A DNA stretch of 51,075 nucleotides from the NCBI RefSeq assembly GCF_025463825.1, contig NZ_JAODBG010000058.1, positions 1 to 51,075 on the forward strand, read 5' to 3'. Source of the DNA: Cryobacterium sp. GTDB taxonomy: Bacteria > Actinomycetota > Actinomycetes > Actinomycetales > Microbacteriaceae. Shown here piece after piece: positions 43,014 to 50,328 of the stretch (positions are counted from its first letter, which is position 1; every line of letters begins with the position of its first letter). A program made the position numbers and the translations under genes. A model generated the notes under the pieces. It worked only from the letters and a program-made list of their open reading frames with translations, did no database searches and was not told the DNA's origin.

Positions 43014-44246
43014 CTAGTCGGTCACGCCAATCCGCGTACCCGGGCGCGGCTTAATGCTCACGATCCGGGTGGCCTGGGCGAAGGTGTCGATGGCTGCCAG
43101 GAGTTCGTCGCTCCGTGCGGCGGGAATGTCGTCGGCGGTGATCAGCACATCGATGCCCTTCGCCCGCCGGGCGTACCGGGCGGTGAGCATCGGGTTGTTC
43201 TTCGAGCGGTTGGCGCCGTCGTTGTGCAGCGAGTGGATGCCGGTGCCGAGCGTCGGCGTGACCCGGGGCTTGATGCTGGCGGTCCCGGTCGGCGCATCCG
43301 TAGCAAGGACCTGTTCGAGCGAGAGCTCAGTGCGGGATTCCCCGTGCCGCACCCTGACGAACACCAGCGGGAGCACCAGGTCGGTGCTGTAGATGAACCG
43401 GCTCTCGTTCTCCGGGCACTCGGCGGCGATGGTGCGCAGCTCGGCGACGAGCAGGCGGGCGGTCGCCTCGTCGACACGGTTCGCCGTGGCCAGGTTCTCG
43501 CCCACGAAGGTGGCCCAGTCGTCCGCGTCGGGGTAGTCCCAGCCGGCCACCGGCCACGGCCAGTATTCCGGTACCTGGATCCAGGCCAGGTAGTCGTAGC
43601 GCACGCGGACGCTCGCCACCCTCGTCGCGCTCCCTCCGGCCGCCCCGGCCGCCCCGGCCGGCCCGGCCGGACCGGTTGCGCGGAAACCAGTCACCGTGAC
43701 CGGGTGCAGAACGGGCGGGGCCGGCTCGGGCAGGTCCGGCCGCCAGGACCAGGGCACGAAGTCCAGGCTGCCGAGGAAGTTGCGCACGTGGAAGAGCACC
43801 CCCGCGACCACCAGCAGGCCGGCTGCGACGAGACCCACCAGCGCTCCCGCGCCGGCATCCGGCGCATCCTGGAAGGCGATGCTGGCCAGGAAGCCCAGAA
43901 CTGCCATGCCGTAGCTCGTGACATACAGGGTCGGGCGGTCGACGGCGCTCCCGCTCCCCATTCCCATCGGCATCGTCACGACGGACAGGACGAACATGGT
44001 CACGGCGGGCGGCACGAGCAGCCAGGCAGCCTGCGGGTGGAACACCGGATAGCCCTCGGCGGAGGCGAGCAGGTTCCAGGGGTCGGCGGCCGACGTCCTG
44101 CCGGTGACGAGACCGATGACCATCACCAGAACAGTGGGCAGCAGGCACACGACGACGAAGAAACCCGCGGTGCCCAGGGCGATCCGGAATACCAGGCCCT
44201 CGGTCTTGGCGACCTCGGCCTCCTTGGCCTTGCGGGCGCTCACCAT
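43014..44246 (-). CDS. Membrane protein with collagen-like linker, function unknown
   Basis: A 410-residue protein. ATG at 44246 (MVSARKAKEAEVAKTEG) is chosen over an upstream start because the earlier residues are low-quality. Four helices occupy the first 165 residues (FRIALGTAGFFVVVCLLPTV; LVPPAVTMFVLSVVTM; TSYGMAVLGFLASIAF; ALVGLVAAGLLVVAGVLF). A linker with the collagen-like pattern GPAGPAGAAGAAGG (about residues 210-223) joins a soluble domain with YDYLAWIQVPEYWPWPVAGW and ending IVSIKPRPGTRIGVTD. I do not recognise the soluble domain. Confidence 0.7.
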   Translation of the reverse strand: MVSARKAKEAEVAKTEGLVFRIALGTAGFFVVVCLLPTVLVMVIGLVTGRTSAADPWNLLASAEGYPVFHPQAAWLLVPPAVTMFVLSVVTMPMGMGSGSAVDRPTLYVTSYGMAVLGFLASIAFQDAPDAGAGALVGLVAAGLLVVAGVLFHVRNFLGSLDFVPWSWRPDLPEPAPPVLHPVTVTGFRATGPAGPAGAAGAAGGSATRVASVRVRYDYLAWIQVPEYWPWPVAGWDYPDADDWATFVGENLATANRVDEATARLLVAELRTIAAECPENESRFIYSTDLVLPLVFVRVRHGESRTELSLEQVLATDAPTGTASIKPRVTPTLGTGIHSLHNDGANRSKNNPMLTARYARRAKGIDVLITADDIPAARSDELLAAIDTFAQATRIVSIKPRPGTRIGVTD

Positions 44247-44374
44247 GACGCGTCGATGTCGAACATGCGTGCCGTCGGCTTTCCAGTTGGTGTCGGCCGG
44301 AGGGAAACAGCGGTGCTCGACCGCTCGGGAGCGACCGACCCCCGTCAGGTGCAACCCTAGCGACTCCCGGGCTC

Positions 44375-45418
44375 CTATTTGGCGGCGAGCAACCGGGCCA
44401 CCCGCGGCTTCACCTCGGTGGCAAGCAGGCTGATCGACTCCAGCAGGTGCTCCTGCGGCAATCCGCCGAAGTCGGCCTGGAAGAAGTGCCGCATGTGGCC
44501 CAGGTAGCCGTGCAGGTGCGCGATGCGCTCGGCCACGTCATCCGGGTCGCCCACGTAATACGCGCCGGGCGCCGCGGCCTGGGTGTCGAACTGCCGCCGG
44601 TCGGGCGCGCCCCAACCGCGCAGTCTGCCCATCTCTACGTTGAGGTTGTGCCAGCCGGGGTAGAACCGCTCCAACGCCTCGTTCTTCGTCGGCGCGACGA
44701 GGCCGAACGTGGCCACCGAGACCTTGATGTCCTCGCCCGTGTGCCCGGCCTGCGTGGCGGAGCGCCGGTACAGCTCGGCGAGCGGGGCGAACCGGTGCGG
44801 CTCGCCGCCGATGATGCCATACGACACCGGCAGGCCGAGCTTGCCGGCCCTGGCCGAGGAGGCCGCGTTGCCGCCGGTCGCCAACCAGATCGGCAGCCGC
44901 CCGCGCACCGGCCGGGGCACCACGGCCAGGTCGGTCAGGGCGGGCCGCACGGTTCCCGACCAGCTGATGCTCTCGGTGGGGCTGTCGTTGATCGTCATCA
45001 GCAGGTCGAGCTTCTCCGCGTAGAGCCGGTCGTAGTCGGCCAGGTCGTAGCCGAACAGCGGGAAGGTCTCCACCGAGGAGCCGCGGCCGGCGGTGATCTC
45101 CACCCGGCCGCCGCCGGAGATCGCGTCGGCGGTGGCGAGTTGCTGGAACACCCGCACCGGGTCATCCGTGCTGATGATGCTCGCCGCGCTGCCCAGGATG
45201 ATCCGGTCGGTCGCCGCGGCCGCCGCCGCGATCATCGCGCCCGGCGAGGACGCCGGCATGCTCACGGTGTGGTGCTCTCCGATGCCGAAGTAGTCGAGCC
45301 CGACCTTGTCGGCGGCGACGATGGCGTCGAACAGGTTGCGGATGCCTTCCGCGGTACTGCGCGGGCTGCCGTCCGGGTCGAGCGGGGTATCGCCGAAGCT
45401 GTAAGCGCCGATTTCCAT
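44375..45418 (-). CDS. LLM-class flavin-dependent oxidoreductase
   Basis: A 347-residue luciferase-like monooxygenase-fold enzyme. ATG at 45418 (MEIGAYSFGDT) is preferred over TTG at 45430. Family motifs: GLDYFGIGEHHTVSMPASSP, ILGSAASIISTDDPVRV, GGRVEITAGRGSS and PIWLATGGNAASS. It uses FMN or F420; the family does not fix which. The gene lies 101 bases after an F420-dependent-reductase-like gene on the same strand, hinting at a linked redox function. The substrate is unknown. Confidence 0.9.
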   Translation of the reverse strand: MEIGAYSFGDTPLDPDGSPRSTAEGIRNLFDAIVAADKVGLDYFGIGEHHTVSMPASSPGAMIAAAAAATDRIILGSAASIISTDDPVRVFQQLATADAISGGGRVEITAGRGSSVETFPLFGYDLADYDRLYAEKLDLLMTINDSPTESISWSGTVRPALTDLAVVPRPVRGRLPIWLATGGNAASSARAGKLGLPVSYGIIGGEPHRFAPLAELYRRSATQAGHTGEDIKVSVATFGLVAPTKNEALERFYPGWHNLNVEMGRLRGWGAPDRRQFDTQAAAPGAYYVGDPDDVAERIAHLHGYLGHMRHFFQADFGGLPQEHLLESISLLATEVKPRVARLLAAK

Positions 45419-45519
45419 GGTGGTGTCCAATGTCTGGTGAAGCGGGTGAGCGTGGAAATGTGCCCGAAGCGGACTTCTGCGCCCGGCACAACGGCCGCAA
45501 AAGTCCGAACGGGGAACAG

Positions 45520-46158
45520 CTAGGCGGCCTCGGCCAGGCCCAGCTCGATGGCCAACTCGTCAGCGGTGTGCCGGCCGCCGAAGATCGGCGAGCCCGGCTC
45601 GAACGCCGCGCCGGCCACGAGCGGGCCGGCGTACACCGGGTCGAACCCGAACCGGTTGAGGACCTCGGCCACCACGGCCGCGGTCTCGGCCTCCCCGGCG
45701 AGGGCGAGTCCGTGCCGCTGCGGGTCGCCGGCGGGCCTGGCGTCGGTTTCAAGGTCGTGGTAGCCGATGTGGTTGAGCGTCTTTACGAGGTGGGCGCTGG
45801 CGAAGTAGTCGGCCACGACCTCGCTACTGCTGCGGGCATCCGTCGTGAACTCGTCGAGTGTGCCGTCGATCGGCTGCCAATAGTTCATGGTGTCGATCAC
45901 GATCTTGCCGGCGAGGGTGCCCGGGTCCACGGTGCGGAACTTGTGCATCGGCACGGCGAGGATCACCAGGTCGGCGGATGCGGCCACCTCCGCGGCCGTC
46001 ATCGCCACAGCGCCGGGAATGACGATGTCCACGATCAGTTGGATGTCGGCGGCAGGTCCGGATCCGGAGATGTGCACGGCATACCCGGCCTTGAGTGCGG
46101 TGCGGGCGACGGCGGAGCCCACGCGGCCCGCCCCCAGGATGCCGATCGTGGTGACCAT
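45520..46158 (-). CDS. NADP-binding F420-dependent-reductase-like protein
   Basis: A 212-residue protein with the Rossmann motif TIGILGAGRVGSAVARTAL at its N-terminus and ADLVILAVPMHKF, KIVIDTMNYW and VKTLNHIGYHDLE. These fit the F420_oxidored (NADP oxidoreductase, coenzyme F420-dependent) family. ATG at 46158 begins exactly at the Rossmann strand. It is divergent from the HxlR gene across a perfect palindrome and is probably controlled by it. Confidence 0.85.
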   Translation of the reverse strand: MVTTIGILGAGRVGSAVARTALKAGYAVHISGSGPAADIQLIVDIVIPGAVAMTAAEVAASADLVILAVPMHKFRTVDPGTLAGKIVIDTMNYWQPIDGTLDEFTTDARSSSEVVADYFASAHLVKTLNHIGYHDLETDARPAGDPQRHGLALAGEAETAAVVAEVLNRFGFDPVYAGPLVAGAAFEPGSPIFGGRHTADELAIELGLAEAA

Positions 46159-46257
46159 GGTGGCCTTTCTGCGGTTGTGCCGGCGGCGCCCAAGTTCGAC
46201 CCGCCGAGGTCTCAACTATGCACGCTCGCGCGCAGAATCACCACCGGGCGGTAAGCT

Positions 46258-46274
46258 GCTAACCATTAGTTAGC
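46258..46274. promoter_or_regulatory. HxlR operator candidate
   Basis: GCTAACCATTAGTTAGC is a perfect palindrome (6-bp arms, 5-base centre) in the 135-bp gap between the F420-reductase-like and HxlR genes, 20 bases from the HxlR start. It is placed to govern both. Confidence 0.75.
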
Positions 46275-46293
46275 GAAACAGGAGGTGGAGCGG

Positions 46294-46635
46294 ATGAGCG
46301 ATTCGAATCTCGCCCTCGAGGAGGAAGAGTGCCGACGGTTCCAGATCTCCGTGGAGCTGGCCGGTCGCAAGTGGAGCGCCGCGATCCTGATGGCCGGCGC
46401 CCGCGGCGCTCGCCGCTTCTCGGAGTACCGCGCTCTCGTGGAGGGCATCTCCGACCGGCTGCTCGCGGCGCGGCTGAAGGAGCTCGAGCAGGAGGGCCTC
46501 ATCGAACGCGACGTGCAGCCCACCACCCCGGTGTCGATCAGCTACAACCTCACGCCGTCCGGCCGCCAGCTGATCTCCCTGCTGCACCCCCTGGTCACCT
46601 GGAGCCGCACCCGACAGTCCGCCACAACCCACTAG
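46294..46635 (+). CDS. HxlR-family regulator
   Basis: A 113-residue winged-helix regulator. AGGAGG lies 9 bases before the ATG at 46294; GTG at 46285 is a poorer alternative. CRRFQISVELAGRKWSAAIL is the family opening, followed by FSEYRALVEGISDRLLAARL and LEQEGLIERDVQPTTPVSI, then SYNLTPSGRQLISLL. The family Cys (ECRRFQ) may sense electrophiles or redox stress, as in other HxlR proteins. It likely acts on the palindrome upstream and on the divergent reductase gene. Confidence 0.88.
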   Translation: MSDSNLALEEEECRRFQISVELAGRKWSAAILMAGARGARRFSEYRALVEGISDRLLAARLKELEQEGLIERDVQPTTPVSISYNLTPSGRQLISLLHPLVTWSRTRQSATTH

Positions 46636-46646
46636 TTCCCGTCGCT

Positions 46647-46673
46647 GGTCGAGCTCGTCGAGACCCCTCGACC
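46647..46673. repeat. Degenerate GGTCGAG...CTCGACC repeat
   Basis: GGTCGAGCTCGTCGAGACC followed by CCTCGACC resembles the GGTCGAG/CTCGACC palindromic words scattered in many actinobacterial genomes. It lies just past the HxlR stop and could help end transcription. Confidence 0.4.
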
Positions 46674-46697
46674 TACCCACGCGTCGCTCCCAGGCTG

Positions 46698-46781
46698 CTA
46701 CTTCTTGCGCGCCAACGCCGCCGTGGACCACAGCGCCCAGGCAATCAACGCCGGCTGCCCGATCGCGTCGACGGCCGCCTG
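46698..46781 (-). pseudogene. Possible C-terminal remnant of a membrane protein
   Basis: On the minus strand a short frame reads AAVDAIGQPALIAWALWSTA, then ALARKK and TAG (46698-46700). It looks like the tail of a small membrane protein but has no start or upstream body. It could be chance. Confidence 0.25.
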
Positions 46782-46782
46782 G

Positions 46783-47541
46783 CTAACGCAGGCCCGCGAT
46801 CCGCTCCAGCCCGGCACGCAGAATGAGTTCTTCCGGATCGGCCAGCAGGTGGTGGTTCAAGTAGAGCCCCTCCAGCCACTCGAGAACCTCCTGCTCGGGC
46901 AGGCCCACGACATCCCAGTTCACGAACGGTTTGGCCAACACGGCCGGCTGACCCGTGGTGGGGTCGGTCCAGGCGGTGGCCAAAGGTTCATTGGGCTCGG
47001 CGTGATCCACGTTCCACAGCAGCGCGATCGGGTGGTTGGGACCGTCGATGTGGTCATGGCCCACGTGGCCGGCGCCCAGCCAGGGCAGCATCAGCTGTTC
47101 GCCCTCGAGTTCCAGGTCGACGACTTCCAGCTGCACGGGTTCGGGCGGGCTGGTGGCGTAGACAGTGAGCCCGAGCGCGCTCCATTCGGCGGCCTCCGCG
47201 GCATCCATGGTGAGTTCTTCGAGCAGTCCGGCGACGTGCTTGACGAACGGCACGGCCCAGGCCAGCAGACCGGCGGTGTCGGCGGGCGGCCACGGGCTGT
47301 TGTCGGTATCGGTGCCGTCGGCGTCGTGGAAGTGGTGCTGGATGGTCGTTTCCGAGACGTCGAAGTGCAGCTCACCGCCTTCGAAGCCGATGTAGACCGC
47401 GGCGCCGTCTTCAAGCCACTGGGCATCCAGAACGGGGTGCGCGAACCGCGGCGGCAGCGGCGGGGCCTCGAGCGGCAGCGCCCCCAGGTTGAGGACGGCG
47501 CAGAACTGCGTGTTGGGCAGGCGAAGGCTGGGGTCTGACAC
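46783..47541 (-). CDS. Hypothetical protein, acidic and Trp/His-rich
   Basis: A 252-residue soluble, acidic protein I do not recognise. GTG at 47541 is chosen because GGAGACGA precedes it; a longer frame exists but its start is poor. Features: RLPNTQFCAVLNLGALPLE at the N-terminus, ETTIQHHFHDAD, a Trp/Pro-rich middle (DNSPWPPADTAGLLAWAVPF), MLPWLGAGHVGHDHIDGP and the C-terminal EQEVLEWLEGLYLNHHLL. The His-containing stretches could bind metal, which is a guess. It stands alone. Confidence 0.65.
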   Translation of the reverse strand: MSDPSLRLPNTQFCAVLNLGALPLEAPPLPPRFAHPVLDAQWLEDGAAVYIGFEGGELHFDVSETTIQHHFHDADGTDTDNSPWPPADTAGLLAWAVPFVKHVAGLLEELTMDAAEAAEWSALGLTVYATSPPEPVQLEVVDLELEGEQLMLPWLGAGHVGHDHIDGPNHPIALLWNVDHAEPNEPLATAWTDPTTGQPAVLAKPFVNWDVVGLPEQEVLEWLEGLYLNHHLLADPEELILRAGLERIAGLR

Positions 47542-47666
47542 GATCTCGTCTCCGGGTAAGGGGCGGGCCGTCGCCCGCAGTCCAAGTATGCCGCAGCCCC
47601 ACGACATGCCCGCGAGTCGGCCGCCGCCGCCGCCGGCCGCCGACCTGCCTGTGGCGGCCGAGGGGA

Positions 47667-48428
47667 TCAGCCGGTCAGCACCATAGGCCCCTCCGGCGTG
47701 ACGGCGATGGTGCGCTCGGTGTGCGCGGCGCGGCTGCCGTCAGCCGACCGCACCGTCCAGCCATCCGGGTCCATGCGGATGCGCGCGGTGGTGGCGGCCC
47801 ACCAGGGCTCGAGGGCGAAGACGAGCCCCGGGCGGATGCGGAAACCCCGGTTGGCGCGACCGTCGTTGCAGATGAAGAGATCGCCGTGCATCGTTCGCCC
47901 CACACCGTGGCCGCCGAACACGTGATTGACCGGGTAGCCATAGGCTGCTGCGACGGCGCCGATGGCCGCGGAGATGTCGCCGATTCGGTTGCCCGGCTGT
48001 GCGGCGGCGATTCCCGCCGCCAGGGCCTCCTGGGTGGAGCGGATCAGTCGCTGGTCTGCCGGATCGTGGCGCCCGACGATAACGGTCACGGCGGCATCCG
48101 CCACCCAGCCGTCCACCGACACCGCGAAGTCCAGGCTCAGCACGTCGCCGTCGCGCAGCCGGTAGTCGTGCGGGAGCCCATGCTGGGCGGCGTCATTCAC
48201 GGACAGGCAGATGACGTTCCGGAACGGGCCATTGCCGAACGATGGCGCGTAGTCCCAGTAGCAGGAGACCGCGCCGCGGTCGGTGACCGCCCTGCGAGCG
48301 GCGAGTTCGAGGTCCAGCAGGTTCACCCCCACCGTGGCCTGCGCCGGCAGGGTGGCCAAAGTGTCTCGAACGAATGCGCCTGCGGCGCGCATCTGCTAGA
48401 TTGCTGCAGCTGTGTGTATCTCGACCAT
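47667..48428 (-). pseudogene. map: Type I methionine aminopeptidase with an in-frame TAG at codon 11
   Basis: From ATG 48428 the frame reads MVEIHTAAAI, then TAG (48396-48398), then QMRAAGAFVRDTL and a complete type I MetAP. Homologues have EI-E-xMRAAG here, so GAG to TAG is likely. The catalytic part is intact: SFGNGPFRNVICLSVND with HG in QHGLPHDY, LSLDFAVSVDGW (Asp), VNHVFGGHGVGRTMHG (His), VFALEPW and THTER-like AAHTERTI (Glu ligands). Restart at ATG 48392 would lose only 12 residues, so an active short form is possible, but it has no ribosome-binding site. -10-like TATTAT lies just upstream of ATG 48428, suggesting a leaderless message. It is divergent from the XRE gene across a double operator. 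Confidence 0.8.
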
Positions 48429-48431
48429 CTT

Positions 48432-48462
48432 GGTATAATAATACCGACGGTATAGTAATACC
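48432..48462. promoter_or_regulatory. Double GGTAT-N4-ATACC operator between map and XRE genes
   Basis: GGTATAATAATACC (48432-48445) and GGTATAGTAATACC (48449-48462) are two 14-bp dyads spaced 17 bp centre to centre, in the AT-rich gap between the divergent genes. The XRE protein is the natural candidate to bind them. The left dyad overlaps the -10-like region of the map gene. Confidence 0.8.
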
Positions 48463-48486
48463 AACCTGGGTCGATGGAGGAGCACA

Positions 48487-48759
48487 ATGATGGTTCGCGC
48501 GCCGCTCACGCCGCAGCAGCTGGAGGCCGGCCGTCGTTTGGGCGAGACCCTTCGGCGGGCCCGGGGTGCTCGTGCGCTCACCGAGGTCGCGGCTCAGGCC
48601 GGGATCTCTCCGGAGACGCTGCGGAAGATCGAGACGGGTCGGCTGCCGAGCCCGGCCTTCGGTGTGGTTGCGGCCCTGGGCGGCGCCCTGAGCCTGTCGC
48701 TGGACGACCTCGCCGCGGACTGGGCCGGCGTGATGGACCGGGCCGACCGCATCGCCTGA
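48487..48759 (+). CDS. XRE-family small regulator
   Basis: A 90-residue helix-turn-helix protein. GRRLGETLRRARGARALTEV, then AAQAGISPETLRKIETGRLP form the DNA-binding domain (about residues 15-55), followed by a short C-terminal helix region SLSLDDLAADWAGVM. GGAGGAG lies just upstream of the ATG. Pairs of an XRE regulator with a MetAP gene occur in other actinobacteria; here the regulator probably represses the map promoter through the GGTAT dyads. Confidence 0.87.
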   Translation: MMVRAPLTPQQLEAGRRLGETLRRARGARALTEVAAQAGISPETLRKIETGRLPSPAFGVVAALGGALSLSLDDLAADWAGVMDRADRIA

Positions 48760-48992
48760 CCCGCCGCCGCCCGCCTCGCAGCGCTTTGTCCTTTCGCCGA
48801 GAACGGTTTCATGAGGTGACCCGTGAGGTGTCTCGTTCTGGGTGGCACCGGGATCAGCGGTCGCAGCCTGCCCGGCATTCCTGGAGTCTTGTTGAACGGC
48901 CGGACGCTGACGTATGGTGTTAGCGAGAATCCTAAAGACACCTATCGAGATGTCATCTTCATGCGGCACAACGCAGATGTGTGAGGCTCAAA
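48760..48992. other. Gap with a possible promoter for the DUF7882-like gene
   Basis: No gene seen in these 233 bases. TTGAAC (48893) and TATGGT (48915) could be the -35 and -10 boxes of the following gene. Confidence 0.3.
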
Positions 48993-49340
48993 TTGGGAAT
49001 GTTGATTTACGGAACGGAAACCGCAACGCTCGTGGTCGACGACCGCACGTTGTGGCACCTGAAGATCGTCATTCTCGACAAGCTGCGCAGAGGTGAGAGC
49101 CACACGTTCACCTGGACGACGTCCCACGGCGACCGTGAAGGCATGGACTGCGTCTGGTTGAACTCGGCTACTCCGTTGCATTTCATATTCGACGACAGCA
49201 CCGAGATTCCGCTGAATTGGTTGTGGATCGAAGCGCTCGTGCGAGCGGCGAACTCTCCGACCGGCCTGCAGATCCTGCCCGAAGTGCCGGCAAAGCCGAA
49301 GCCCCGGTCAGCCCACGAGGAGGAGACCGGGGTTCTCTAG
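48993..49340 (+). CDS. DUF7882-like small protein typical of Microbacteriaceae
   Basis: A 115-residue protein. TTG at 48993 (MGMLIYGTETATLVVDD) is chosen because GAGG lies 6 bases upstream and family members begin M-G-x-L-x-Y-G; GTG at 48981 is the alternative. Conserved parts: DDRTLWHLKIVILDKLRRGE, TWTTSHGDREGM, WLNSATPLHFIF, and NWLWIEALVRAANSPTGL. The fold is probably alpha/beta. The family is frequent in Microbacteriaceae and has no established function. The base composition here is a little less GC-rich than its neighbours. Confidence 0.75.
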   Translation: MGMLIYGTETATLVVDDRTLWHLKIVILDKLRRGESHTFTWTTSHGDREGMDCVWLNSATPLHFIFDDSTEIPLNWLWIEALVRAANSPTGLQILPEVPAKPKPRSAHEEETGVL

Positions 49341-49392
49341 CTGCTCAGGTGATGCACTTGTTCGGATGACGCGCGCGTTCAGGCGCCACGCC

Positions 49393-50328
49393 CTACGGCC
49401 GCTGTTCCGGCGTTGCGCCGGCCGCATCGAGTTCGGCCAGCGTCGGCGGATCCGCTCCGGGCCGGGAGACCGTGATCGCCGCCGCGTCAGCGCTTCGCCG
49501 AAGGATGCGCTCGAGCACCCCCGCAGGCATCTCCCGCAGGGCGTCGCGCCGGTCGGCGCCGATCAGGTCGGCCTCGAGCAGCCCGTCGAGCAGCGCGCCC
49601 ATGAAGGTGTCGCCGGCACCCACGGTGTCGACCACCGTGGTCGGCGGCGCCGGTAGTGCGATCCGCGCCGAGGCGGTGAGCGCGAACGCGCCCGCACCGC
49701 CGAGCGTGACGACCACGAGGGCCGGCCCGGCGGCCAGCCAGGCGGCCGCCCCTTCTTCCAAGCTCCGTTCTGGGTGCAACCAGTGCAGGTCCTCGTCGCT
49801 CACCTTCACCACGTCGGCCAGGCCCACAAGCTGCTCCACCCGGGCCCGAGCGGCCGCGGCGTCGTCGATCAAGGCCGGGCGGATGTTGGGGTCGAAGCTG
49901 ATCGTGGCCGTCTCGCGCCGCTCGGCCACCAGGCGGGCCACCTCGGTGGCACCCGGCTCGATGACGGTGGCGATCGACCCGACGTGCACCACGTCGGCCG
50001 GGGCTGCGAGCCTCGCGTCCACCGACCAGGCCAGGTCGAATTCGTACGTGGCGGCCCCGCTCGCGTCGAGCACCGCCGTAGCGGTGGAGGTGCGCCCTGC
50101 GCTCGCGGCGGTCACCCGCACCCCGGACTCCTCGAGCCAGGCGCGCACAATGCGGCCGCGGTCGTCGTCGCCCAGGCTGGTGAGAAGCTGCGGATGCCGG
50201 CCCAACCGGCCCAGGGTGAGCGCCACATTGGCGGGGCTGCCGCCCGGCGCTTCGTCGACGGAGCCGTCGACCCGCTGCACGAGGTCCACGAGGGCCTCGC
50301 CCACTACCAGCACCGGGCGGCCGGTCAT
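49393..50328 (-). CDS. Fructokinase-like PfkB-family kinase
   Basis: A 311-residue ribokinase-family enzyme. Motifs: VLVVGEALVDLV at the start, DEAPGGSPANVALTLGRLG (substrate site), and VDTVGAGDTFMGALLDGLL with the catalytic Asp of GAGD. The order and the N-terminal GEALVD/GGSPANVA pattern fit bacterial fructokinases. It overlaps the GH32-like gene stop by 4 bases and would phosphorylate fructose released by that enzyme. Confidence 0.87.
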   Translation of the reverse strand: MTGRPVLVVGEALVDLVQRVDGSVDEAPGGSPANVALTLGRLGRHPQLLTSLGDDDRGRIVRAWLEESGVRVTAASAGRTSTATAVLDASGAATYEFDLAWSVDARLAAPADVVHVGSIATVIEPGATEVARLVAERRETATISFDPNIRPALIDDAAAARARVEQLVGLADVVKVSDEDLHWLHPERSLEEGAAAWLAAGPALVVVTLGGAGAFALTASARIALPAPPTTVVDTVGAGDTFMGALLDGLLEADLIGADRRDALREMPAGVLERILRRSADAAAITVSRPGADPPTLAELDAAGATPEQRP

